Shown: positions 12,451 to 20,531 of the stretch, piece after piece
How the letters are laid out: every line of letters starts with the position of its first letter
Numbering within the stretch: position 1 is the first letter of the stretch
Source of the DNA: Methylophilaceae bacterium
GTDB lineage: Bacteria > Pseudomonadota > Gammaproteobacteria > Burkholderiales > Methylophilaceae
Reading direction: 5' to 3'
Assembly (NCBI GenBank): GCA_905339275.1
Contig: CAJPFK010000004.1
Span: forward strand, 310,001-374,000
Length of the DNA: 64,000 nucleotides
Program-made: the position numbers and the translations under genes
The notes under the pieces: model-generated
Databases searched by the model: none
Seen by the model: the letters and a program-made list of their open reading frames with translations, nothing else
What the model was told of the DNA's origin: nothing

Positions 12451-14570
12451 GTAATCTTGGTATCAAGTCGCGCGTGCTGTTTCTTGCCATCATTCCTATT
12501 CTCATTGTCGCGATCCTGCTAACGGCTTATTCCATTTCAAACAGCCTGCACACGCTGGATGAGGCGATGCGCGAACGGGGACGGATTATCGCTACGCAAT
12601 TGGCGCCGGCAAGCGAATATGGCGTGGTGTCGGGTAATCACGCCATGCTGCAGCCCCTGGTGCAGCAAGCCATCACCAATGAAAGTGAAATCGAGTCCGT
12701 ACTGATCGTGGATGAGGCAGGGCGCACCCTGGCCGTAACCGGCCGGCCGATTACCGACCAGATTGCCCGTCTGCATGACCACACGCAGGTGGAGTGGCAA
12801 TACGGCCAAAGCATTATTTTCAGCGCCCCTATCATCCGCAGCCTGGTGGAGATTGACGATTACCCGATTATTACCTTGCCGAACAGCCCGAAAACCACCG
12901 ATGACAGCCGCATCGTTGGCCATGTCTATGTGGCGCTGACAACCCAGGGGATGTCAGCGCTGAAGAACTCGCTGATTCTGCATAATCTCCTGATTGCGCT
13001 GATCGGCCTGGCGATCAGCGGCCTGCTGGCCTGGGTTATCGGCCGCAGCATTACAAGGCCGATCAAATCGCTGGCCTCAACGGTAAACCAGGTCGGCGAT
13101 GGTTATCTCAATGCTTATGTGCAGGAGACCTCAAGCGGTGAACTGCTGACGCTGCAGCAAGGGTTCAATGCCATGATTGCCAACCTGAAAGGCGCGTACG
13201 AGCAGATGCAGGAGCGCATCAATGAAGCGACACTCAAGCTCAGCTACCAGGCGCATTATGATGCGCTGACCGGGCTGGTCAACCGGCATGAGTTCGAGCG
13301 CCGTCTCGATCTGCTGTTGAAAAGCGCTCATGAGCATAATGCCCATCACGTATTCTGCTACATGGACCTGGACCAGTTCAAGGTTGTCAACGATACCTGC
13401 GGCCACAGCGCGGGGGACGGGCTATTGCAGCAGATCAGCCTGATCCTGAGCAAGCGCGTTCGTGAGAACGACACGCTGGCCCGACTGGGCGGCGATGAGT
13501 TCGGACTGCTGCTCGAGAATTGTTCGATTGCCGATGCCCACAGCATGGCAGACGGGTTGCTGGAAATGGTGCAGGATTTTCGCTATGTCTATCAGGACAA
13601 GATTTTCAACATAGGCGTCAGTATCGGCATGGTGGCCATTACACGCGATACCGAAAGCGTCAGCAGGATCATGAGTGCGGCCGATACTGCCTGCTATGCG
13701 GCTAAAGATAATGGACGCAACCGCGTGCATCTGTACCGGGCACAGGATGATGAAATGGCCAAGCGCCATGGCGAGATGGAATGGGTCGGGCGATTGACGC
13801 GTGCGATGGCGGAGGAACGCTTCCGCCTTTATTATCAGCCCATCGTTCCGTTGAAAAGCTGTGACGACAGGCGCCGGTATTTCGAAATCCTGCTCAGGAA
13901 ATTAGATACGAACGGCAGGATATACCTGCCGATGGCATTTATTCCCGCTGCCGAACGCTATCTGCTGATGAGCAGCGTGGACCGTTGGGTCATACGCAAC
14001 ACTTTTGCGGAATACCGCCAGTTGATGGATAACTCCGGCGGCGAAACGGATTGCATTTTTACCATCAACTTGTCCGGGGTTTCGCTGAGCGACAAAACCC
14101 TGCTGGGGTTCATCCGTGAGCAATTCACGATTCATGCGGTACCGCCCGAGGCGGTCTGTTTCGAAGTTACGGAAACATCGGCCATCGTCAACATGAGCAA
14201 TACGCTGGACCTGATGAATGCGCTCAAGGCCATGGGCTGCCGTTTCATGCTGGATGATTTCGGTAGCGGAATGTCCTCCTTCGCCTATCTCAAGAACCTG
14301 CCGGTGGATTTCCTCAAGATCGACGGGACGTTCGTCAGGGATATTGCGATTAACCCTGTGGACCTTGCCATGGTGCAATCCATCCACAGTATCGCGAACG
14401 CAATGAAGATCAAGACCATCGCCGAGTTTGTCGAAACCGCGGAAGTGTTGCCTATCCTGGAATCAATCGGCGTGCAGTATGCGCAGGGTTTTTATGTCGG
14501 TCACGAAGCGCCGATCGAGCAATTGTACGAGCGCGAATTCAAATCCAGGGCGCGTGAAACCGGCGATTAG
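12447..14570 (+). CDS. Membrane HAMP-GGDEF-EAL c-di-GMP enzyme
   Basis: This 707-residue inner-membrane protein has an N-terminal helix (residues 9-27) and a periplasmic domain of about 150 residues. A second helix near residues 178-198 is followed by a HAMP linker (SITRPIKSLASTVN). The cyclase domain has an intact GGDEF at 348-352, with the inhibitory RxxD (REND) exactly five residues before it. The phosphodiesterase domain has E480-I-L in place of E-A-L, but the N, E, DD, K, E and Q catalytic positions are all present (INLSG, EVTET, DDFGSG, LKIDG, AEFVE, AQGFY). Both activities are therefore possible. Coupling to the preceding binding protein suggests that its periplasmic domain reads that partner. 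Confidence 0.9.
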   Translation: MSNLGIKSRVLFLAIIPILIVAILLTAYSISNSLHTLDEAMRERGRIIATQLAPASEYGVVSGNHAMLQPLVQQAITNESEIESVLIVDEAGRTLAVTGRPITDQIARLHDHTQVEWQYGQSIIFSAPIIRSLVEIDDYPIITLPNSPKTTDDSRIVGHVYVALTTQGMSALKNSLILHNLLIALIGLAISGLLAWVIGRSITRPIKSLASTVNQVGDGYLNAYVQETSSGELLTLQQGFNAMIANLKGAYEQMQERINEATLKLSYQAHYDALTGLVNRHEFERRLDLLLKSAHEHNAHHVFCYMDLDQFKVVNDTCGHSAGDGLLQQISLILSKRVRENDTLARLGGDEFGLLLENCSIADAHSMADGLLEMVQDFRYVYQDKIFNIGVSIGMVAITRDTESVSRIMSAADTACYAAKDNGRNRVHLYRAQDDEMAKRHGEMEWVGRLTRAMAEERFRLYYQPIVPLKSCDDRRRYFEILLRKLDTNGRIYLPMAFIPAAERYLLMSSVDRWVIRNTFAEYRQLMDNSGGETDCIFTINLSGVSLSDKTLLGFIREQFTIHAVPPEAVCFEVTETSAIVNMSNTLDLMNALKAMGCRFMLDDFGSGMSSFAYLKNLPVDFLKIDGTFVRDIAINPVDLAMVQSIHSIANAMKIKTIAEFVETAEVLPILESIGVQYAQGFYVGHEAPIEQLYEREFKSRARETGD

Positions 14571-14603
14571 AAATCCCTGCTATATTGGATTTGCGAGCCG
14601 GGA

Positions 14604-15587
14604 TCAGACGCCTGCGGAGTGGGCCTGCTGGTCTGCATGATAGCTGCTGCGGACCATGGGGCCGCAGGCGGCATGGGTGAAGCCCATCGCCAGCGCTTTT
14701 TGTTCAAATGCCTTGAAAACCGCAGGCTCGACAAAACGCCTGACCGGCAGGTGATGCGGGCTGGGCTGCAGGTACTGGCCCAGTGTCAGCATGGTCACGC
14801 CATGGTCGCGCAGATCCTGCATGACCTGCAGGATCTCCTCATCGGTTTCGCCTATGCCCAGCATCAGGCCAGATTTGGTCGGCACATCGGGGTGATGCCT
14901 GCCGAACACCTTCAGCAGGTCGAGTGAGTTCTGATAATCGGAACCGGGGCGTGCTTCCCTGTAGAGGCGCGGCACGGTTTCCATGTTGTGGTTCATGACA
15001 TCCGGCGGTGCCAGCGTGAGTATCTCCATCGCCCTGTCCAGTCGGCCGCGAAAGTCGGGGACCAGAATCTCGATCTTGATTTCCGGCGATTGCGTGCGTA
15101 CTTCCTGGATGCAGTCGACGAAATGCCGGGCACCGCCGTCGCGGAGGTCGTCACGGTCGACGCTGGTGATGACAACATACTTGAGTTTCATCTGGGCAAT
15201 GGTGCGCGCCAGGTTTTGCGGCTCATCGACGTCCGGGGCCAATGGCTTGCCATGCGCGACATCGCAGAAAGGGCAGCGCCGTGTGCAGATGTCGCCCAGT
15301 ATCATGAATGTCGCCGTGCCGCCGCTGAAGCATTCGCCGATATTGGGGCAGGAGGCTTCCTCGCAGACGGTGTGCAGATTGTTTTCGCGCAGCACCTGCT
15401 TGATTTCCTGGAAGCGCGCGCTATCCGGCACTTTCATGCGTATCCATTCCGGTTTGCGCATCGCCGGTTGCGGGATGATCTTGATCGGAATGCGGGCAGT
15501 CTTGGCTGCGCCGGTTTCCTTGACGCCGGCCTGCTTGCCCGCGGCTCTATTGACGGCTGGCTGGCCTGGGGTAACGGTTTCGTTCAT
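14604..15587 (-). CDS. lipA: Lipoyl synthase LipA
   Basis: This radical-SAM enzyme inserts two sulfur atoms into protein-bound octanoyl groups to make lipoyl cofactors. Both [4Fe-4S] cluster motifs are present. The auxiliary cluster has C75, C80 and C86 ([12 protein letters not shown]). The radical-SAM cluster has C101, C105 and C108 (CTRRCPFC). The 327 residues are typical, with a basic low-complexity N-terminus of about 40 residues. The start overlaps the lipB stop by four bases (ATGA), so the two lipoate genes are translationally coupled. Confidence 0.97.
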   Translation of the reverse strand: MNETVTPGQPAVNRAAGKQAGVKETGAAKTARIPIKIIPQPAMRKPEWIRMKVPDSARFQEIKQVLRENNLHTVCEEASCPNIGECFSGGTATFMILGDICTRRCPFCDVAHGKPLAPDVDEPQNLARTIAQMKLKYVVITSVDRDDLRDGGARHFVDCIQEVRTQSPEIKIEILVPDFRGRLDRAMEILTLAPPDVMNHNMETVPRLYREARPGSDYQNSLDLLKVFGRHHPDVPTKSGLMLGIGETDEEILQVMQDLRDHGVTMLTLGQYLQPSPHHLPVRRFVEPAVFKAFEQKALAMGFTHAACGPMVRSSYHADQQAHSAGV

Positions 15588-16231
15588 GCGATTCGGTCAT
15601 TTGAATATTGGATGTCAGTATAAGCCAAATTGGCTGCCAATTTTTTCAGCAGGAACAAACCTGCTTCTTCGGGGGGCATTCCGATGCCGAGATCGCGCAA
15701 CTGCGTCACTTGCAATCCATGATAACCGCAGGGGTCGATGGCGTCGAACGGGGAGAGGTCCATATCCACATTCAGGGCCAGCCCGTGATAACAGCGCTGG
15801 TTCTTCAGGCGCAGGCCGAGCGAAGCGATTTTGCGATCATCGACATAAACACCGGGCGCATCAGCACGCGCGGCGGCTGCGATGCCTTGCTCCGCCAGCA
15901 GTTCGATGATGGCATTCTCCATTGCGCTGACCAGTCCGCGGACGTTCAGGCCCTTGCGGCCAAGGTCGACCAGCAGGTAGATCACCACCTGGCCGTTGCC
16001 GTGATAGGTGATTTTCCCGCCGCGGTCGACCAGTATCAGGGGGATATCGTCGCGACCTGCAGGTTTTGCATCCTTGCGGTTGAGTCCCAATGTGTAAACT
16101 GCGTCGTGCTCGGTGAGCCATAGCTCGTCAGCAGTGAGGCCATCGCGTTTTGCGGTGAAATCCTGCATTGCGCGCCAGCTTGTCTCATAGTCGGTCCGGC
16201 CCAGTTGCCGGATTATCAGGGTTTGCTGCAT
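15584..16231 (-). CDS. lipB: Octanoyltransferase LipB
   Basis: LipB moves octanoate from acyl carrier protein to the lipoyl domains of dehydrogenase complexes and the glycine cleavage H protein. The 215 residues contain the signature [16 protein letters not shown] (about 70-85). The catalytic pair is K134 (RKIASLG) and C168 (DPCGYHGL). It lies seven bases after a DUF493 gene, the arrangement known from ybeD-lipB in many proteobacteria. LipA, which uses the product, overlaps its end. Confidence 0.96.
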   Translation of the reverse strand: MQQTLIIRQLGRTDYETSWRAMQDFTAKRDGLTADELWLTEHDAVYTLGLNRKDAKPAGRDDIPLILVDRGGKITYHGNGQVVIYLLVDLGRKGLNVRGLVSAMENAIIELLAEQGIAAAARADAPGVYVDDRKIASLGLRLKNQRCYHGLALNVDMDLSPFDAIDPCGYHGLQVTQLRDLGIGMPPEEAGLFLLKKLAANLAYTDIQYSNDRIA

Positions 16232-16238
16232 GGGGATT

Positions 16239-16502
16239 TTAGAGGACGACCTTAACCAGCGGATGCGAGGTCAGCGCACGGTAAATATCATCCAGTTGCG
16301 GCTTGGATGTGACGAATATGTTGCAGGTGACACTGATGTATTTGCCGCCGGAACTGGCGCGCATCTCGATCCTGGAGGCATCGAAATCCGGGGAGTGCAG
16401 TTGAATCACGGCAATCACGGTTTCGGTGAAGTCGTCACGGGTTTCTCCCATGACTTTAATCGGGAAATCGCAGGGAAATTCGATCAGGGTTTCTTCAGCC
16501 AT
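16239..16502 (-). CDS. DUF493 (YbeD-like) protein
   Basis: This is an 87-residue protein of the DUF493/UPF0250 family, the YbeD group that usually sits next to lipB. The fold is ACT-like; a small-molecule or protein regulatory role has been suggested for relatives, but none is proven. I start it at the ATG at 16502, which has GAGGT eight bases upstream and gives the family N-terminus [12 protein letters not shown] longer open frame to 16574 lies inside the previous gene. It overlaps the aminotransferase gene by eight bases. Confidence 0.85.
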   Translation of the reverse strand: MAEETLIEFPCDFPIKVMGETRDDFTETVIAVIQLHSPDFDASRIEMRASSGGKYISVTCNIFVTSKPQLDDIYRALTSHPLVKVVL

Positions 16503-17352
16503 GGCGCATGACCTCATTCTTGTAATCCTGGTATAGCCGGTACATGCGATGGAATACCGGGCCGGGCTTGCCATCGCCTACCGGTTTGCTGTCCAGCGTG
16601 ACAATGGCGAGGATTTCCCTGGTTGAAGAGGTGATCCATAGCTCATCCGCATTGCGGATGCGGGCTTCTGCAAAATAGCCGATTTCGAAAGGAATACCGT
16701 TGGTTTTTGCGAGTTCCAGCACCACGTCGTAAGTGATGCCCGGCAGCATATGCCTGTCCTTGGGCGGCGCCAGGATCACACCGTTTTCGACGGCAAAAAT
16801 ATTGCTGGCGGAGCCTTCCGTCAGAATGCCGTCACGGAACAGAATGGTTTCGGCCGCGCCTGCATCCACGGCCATTTGCCTGAGCAGAACATTGGGGAGC
16901 AAGGCAATCGCCTTGATATCGCAGCGATCCCAGCGTATGTCTGTTGCGCTGACGGCGGAAACGCCCTGCGCAACCTGGGCGGGGGATGGCGTGACCAATG
17001 GGTTGCTCATCATGAACACCGTGGGCACCGCGTGTTTGGGAAACGCGTGATCGCGCGGGGCGGGCCCGCGGGTGACTTGCAGGTAGATGGACTGGTCTTC
17101 AGACTCGTTCGTCCGGATCAGTTTCTCTACAAGCTTTTCCCATTCATCCGGTGAGCGGGGATTTTCCATCCGGAGCCCTGCCAGGCTATGTTCCAGCCGC
17201 GCCAAGTGCTCGCGCAGCCTGAATGCGCGTTTCGAATAGACGGGAATCACCTCGTATACGCCATCGCCGAAAATAAAGCCGCGATCCAGAACGGGCACAT
17301 AAGCCTGTTCTATCGGGAGAAACCGGCCATTCAGGTAAATGATCTGGCTCAT
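16495..17352 (-). CDS. dat: D-amino acid aminotransferase (class IV)
   Basis: This is a PLP enzyme of aminotransferase class IV, 285 residues. K147 in CDIKAIALLPNVL is the expected Schiff-base lysine, close to K145 of the Bacillus enzyme. DRGFIFGDGVYEV near residue 23 and EGSASNIFAVENG are family hallmarks. The D-amino acid enzyme interconverts D-alanine and D-glutamate with their keto acids, supplying peptidoglycan precursors. Branched-chain aminotransferases and 4-amino-4-deoxychorismate lyases have the same fold, but the position between cell-wall genes favours D-amino acids. dacC ends 21 bases upstream. Confidence 0.85.
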   Translation of the reverse strand: MSQIIYLNGRFLPIEQAYVPVLDRGFIFGDGVYEVIPVYSKRAFRLREHLARLEHSLAGLRMENPRSPDEWEKLVEKLIRTNESEDQSIYLQVTRGPAPRDHAFPKHAVPTVFMMSNPLVTPSPAQVAQGVSAVSATDIRWDRCDIKAIALLPNVLLRQMAVDAGAAETILFRDGILTEGSASNIFAVENGVILAPPKDRHMLPGITYDVVLELAKTNGIPFEIGYFAEARIRNADELWITSSTREILAIVTLDSKPVGDGKPGPVFHRMYRLYQDYKNEVMRHG

Positions 17353-17373
17353 GCCGGGCTCAGTGCGCCGCAG

Positions 17374-18513
17374 TTAAATGAACCACAGCCTGATGGTGTC
17401 CCACAGGCGGCCGAAAAAGCCGGCGATGCCGACATCCTTGGAGGCGACCAATGGCTGCGTGTCAATGACCTTGCCATCCAGGGTGAATTCAATCCTGCCG
17501 ATCTCCTGCCCGGCCTTGATCGGCGCAATCAGTGGCTGCTGGCTGGTGATGGTTGCTTTTACCCGGCTATATTCGCCTTTGGGCAGGGTAATGAACAAAT
17601 CTTCCGTCACTGTGGCGGCAAGCGTATTTTCGCTGCCTTTCCAGACCTTGAGCTGGTTAATCGCCTGGCCGGTCTTGTATACAAGATGGGATTCATAGAA
17701 CTGGAAACCATAGTTCAGCAGCTTCTGGCTTTCCGATGCGCGCGCATTCTCCGATGTCGCACCCAGGATGACGGAAATCAGCCTGGTGTCCCCGCGCTTT
17801 GCCGATGAAATCAGGCAGTAGCCGGCTGCCTTTGTATGGCCGGTTTTCATGCCGTCGACATAAGGGTCGAGCCAGAGCAGGCGGTTACGGTTCGGCTGCG
17901 TGATATTGTTGTAGGTGTATTCCTTGACTGAATACAGGCGCTTGTATTGCTCAGGAAAGTCCCGGATCAAAGCTGCTGCCAGTATCGACAGGTCATGCGC
18001 CGTCGTGTAGAGGGCCGGGTCGGGCAGACCGGTTGCATTGGTGAAGTGGCTGTTGGTCATGCCCAGCCTGGCAGCTTCTTTGTTCATGATCTGGGCGAAC
18101 ACGTCTTCCGACCCCGCCACGCCTTCTGCCAGCGCGATGGATGCGTCGTTTCCTGACTGGATAATCATGCCGTGCAGCAACTCATCAACGGTGACCGGGC
18201 GATTCGGCTCGACAAACATCCTGGAGCCCTCGGCTTTCCAGGCGGCAATGCTGATCGGCAAGGTCTGGTCCAGTTTCAGGTGGCCGTTCTCCAGCGCCTT
18301 GAATACCAGGTATGCGGTCATTACCTTGGTCAGCGAGGCGGGCTCTATCCGCAAATCGGCCCCCTGCTCGGAAATGATGTTGTTGCTGTTCATGTCCCGC
18401 AGGACGAAAGACTTCACTGCCATGTTTGGCGGCGGCGGTATGTCGTTGGCATGACTGCCTAATGAGGTCAGAAGCAATGATACGGCGATAAAGGCAGATT
18501 TCAGGATGTGCAT
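17374..18513 (-). CDS. dacC: D-alanyl-D-alanine carboxypeptidase (PBP5/6 type)
   Basis: This low-molecular-weight penicillin-binding protein trims the terminal D-alanine of peptidoglycan side chains in the periplasm. A signal peptide ends around residue 22. The three active-site motifs are S60-L-T-K63, SGN (in QSGNDASIAL) and KTG (in DGMKTGHTKAAGYC). The C-terminal beta domain ends in an amphipathic helix (FFGRLWDTIRLWFI) that would anchor it to the inner membrane. At 379 residues it matches DacA/DacC. It lies in the cell-wall run between rlpA and the D-amino acid aminotransferase; which dac paralog it is cannot be decided. Confidence 0.93.
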   Translation of the reverse strand: MHILKSAFIAVSLLLTSLGSHANDIPPPPNMAVKSFVLRDMNSNNIISEQGADLRIEPASLTKVMTAYLVFKALENGHLKLDQTLPISIAAWKAEGSRMFVEPNRPVTVDELLHGMIIQSGNDASIALAEGVAGSEDVFAQIMNKEAARLGMTNSHFTNATGLPDPALYTTAHDLSILAAALIRDFPEQYKRLYSVKEYTYNNITQPNRNRLLWLDPYVDGMKTGHTKAAGYCLISSAKRGDTRLISVILGATSENARASESQKLLNYGFQFYESHLVYKTGQAINQLKVWKGSENTLAATVTEDLFITLPKGEYSRVKATITSQQPLIAPIKAGQEIGRIEFTLDGKVIDTQPLVASKDVGIAGFFGRLWDTIRLWFI

Positions 18514-18540
18514 GTTCGGTTCTTTGATACCTGGTTCGAA

Positions 18541-19437
18541 TTAGTTTTGGAAAACAACAATGGCGCTGGTGCCCATGTTCTGGTTGATTCTGGCGGCGGC
18601 TTTGTCTGCCTCAGAACGGTTCGTGTAAGGCCCGAGCCTGACACGATAAGTGCCCTGATTATACCAGCTCTGGATGCCTACATTTTCTCCGTTCTCCGAG
18701 CGGGCCAGGTTCTGGTCCTGCAGGTTTTCACGCAGGCGGTCTGCGTTTTCCTGGGATTTGAATGCTCCTACCTGGACGTAAACTCCCGAGAGTTGACTGT
18801 TCGCGCCAGTCGCGGCAGCTTGTGAAGGGGCGGCCTTTGCCGCGGATTCAGGTCGGGTGTCTATCCACTCCACTTCAACCTGTCCGCTGCCTCTTTGTAC
18901 GATCCCCAGCTTGTGGGCCGCCACATATGAGAGATCAATCAGGCGGTTGTTGAGAAAAGGCCCGCGATCATTGATGCGTACAACGACAGAACGGCCATTC
19001 TCGATATTGGTGACACGTACATAGCTGGGAATGGGCAATGTGGTGTGCGCGCCGGTCATGGCATACATGTCATAGGGTTCGCCGCTGGCGGTTTGATTAC
19101 CGTGATAGCGTTTGCCGTACCATGAAGCCGTGCCGCGCTCCTTGTAAGGCTGGTATCTTCTCATCGGGACGTACTGCTTCCCTAGCGCCGTATATGGCCG
19201 GCTGTTCGCTTCGCGTTCCGTCTCCGCACGCGGAACTGCATCCGGAATGCTGTCGATGTCCTCGGGAAGCCTGTCTCCCGGACCGTCATCAAGGTAATAA
19301 CCGCCGCCTTTTTGCGCAGGAGGCGTGGCACTGTCGCTGCGTTCAATTTTCGGGCCATCAGGCTTGACCCGGGCGCTGCCGCAGGCGGTGAGAATCAATC
19401 CCAGAAAGACGATTAAGACGATCTGTACAGGTTTCAT
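18541..19437 (-). CDS. rlpA: RlpA-type septal lytic transglycosylase, lipoprotein
   Basis: This lipoprotein cleaves stem-peptide-free glycan strands and locates to the septum. The lipobox TACGS puts the lipidated cysteine at residue 19. The double-psi beta-barrel contains GTASWYGKRYHGNQTASGE and the catalytic RINDRGPF segment. The last 75 residues form a SPOR domain (GVYVQVGAFKSQENADRLRE), which binds denuded glycan at the division site. The start codon shares a base with the rodA stop (TGATG), so translation is probably coupled. Confidence 0.94.
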   Translation of the reverse strand: MKPVQIVLIVFLGLILTACGSARVKPDGPKIERSDSATPPAQKGGGYYLDDGPGDRLPEDIDSIPDAVPRAETEREANSRPYTALGKQYVPMRRYQPYKERGTASWYGKRYHGNQTASGEPYDMYAMTGAHTTLPIPSYVRVTNIENGRSVVVRINDRGPFLNNRLIDLSYVAAHKLGIVQRGSGQVEVEWIDTRPESAAKAAPSQAAATGANSQLSGVYVQVGAFKSQENADRLRENLQDQNLARSENGENVGIQSWYNQGTYRVRLGPYTNRSEADKAAARINQNMGTSAIVVFQN

Positions 19438-20531
19438 CAGGTTCCCACGAGTTTTTTATGGGTATGTATGCTCATTAATATTCCAAAACCCAGCAACAAA
19501 GTTACCAGTGAAGTGCCGCCATAACTGATCAGCGGTAATGGTACTCCAACCACGGGCAGGATGCCGCTCACCATGCCGATATTGACAAATGCATAGGTAA
19601 AGAACGTCAGCGTGATGCTGCCGGCAAGCAACCGGCAGAAGGTATTCTGCGCCTGTGCGGCAATCACGAGCCCGCGTCCGATGATGAGTGTGAACAGCAG
19701 CAGCAGCAAAAGGTTTCCCAATAGACCGAATTCTTCCCCGAAAACAGCGATAATGAAATCGGTCGTGCGCTCCGGGATGAAATCCAGTTGCGACTGGGTG
19801 CCGTTCAGCCAGCCTTTGCCGGCCAGGCCGCCCGAGCCGATGGCAATGCTTGCCTGTATCGTGTGATAACCCGATCCAAGCGGGTCCTGGTGCGGATCGA
19901 ACAGGATTTCGATGCGCCTGCGCTGATAATCGTGCAGCAGGGTCCAGAAGACGGGCGCCAGCGCAGCCGCGCCTGCGGCTATTGCCAGGATGAGTTTCCA
20001 ACTGAACCCAGCGAGGTAAATGACGAAGACGCCTGAGCCGAGAATCAGCAGCGTCGTGCCGAGGTCGGGCTGCTTCAGGATGAACGCAGCGGGTATTGCC
20101 AGCATTACGGCAGCAATGGCATAGTCCGTCAGGCGCAGTGTTGCCTCGCGCTTTGCGAAGTACCAGGCCAGCATCATGGGTACCGCAATCTTCATCAGTT
20201 CCGACGGCTGGATTCTGGCAACGCCGAGATCGAGCCAGCGTCTTGCGCCATTGGTGATTTCACCGAAAAGCGCGACGCCCAGCAGAAGCAGAAGACCGAG
20301 AATGTAGAGCGGCAGCGCGATGCGTTCAAGATGCTGTGGCGGGATATTGGCGGCGATCCACATGACCATGATCGCGACGCCTATATTGCTCAGTTGCGCT
20401 CCGATACGCCCCATGTTCTGCCCGGATGCGCTGTAGAGAACGAATAGCCCGAGCATGAGCGTGAGGATCAGGCAGCCCATCAGGAAAGCATCGATATGCC
20501 TGACCAGTCTGGAGAATAGTTGATTAATCAT
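19437..20531 (-). CDS. rodA: RodA, SEDS-family peptidoglycan polymerase
   Basis: RodA polymerises glycan strands during cell elongation with its partner PBP2. The 364 residues contain about ten membrane helices. SEDS signatures are visible: WLDLGVARIQPSELMKI, the FIPERTTDFI motif with its conserved acidic residue, and VVGVPLPLISYGGTSLV near the C-terminus. I start at the ATG at 20531 (MINQLFSRLV). The frame is open further upstream, but only inside mrdA. It overlaps mrdA by eight bases, so the polymerase and its transpeptidase are made together. Confidence 0.95.
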   Translation of the reverse strand: MINQLFSRLVRHIDAFLMGCLILTLMLGLFVLYSASGQNMGRIGAQLSNIGVAIMVMWIAANIPPQHLERIALPLYILGLLLLLGVALFGEITNGARRWLDLGVARIQPSELMKIAVPMMLAWYFAKREATLRLTDYAIAAVMLAIPAAFILKQPDLGTTLLILGSGVFVIYLAGFSWKLILAIAAGAAALAPVFWTLLHDYQRRRIEILFDPHQDPLGSGYHTIQASIAIGSGGLAGKGWLNGTQSQLDFIPERTTDFIIAVFGEEFGLLGNLLLLLLFTLIIGRGLVIAAQAQNTFCRLLAGSITLTFFTYAFVNIGMVSGILPVVGVPLPLISYGGTSLVTLLLGFGILMSIHTHKKLVGT

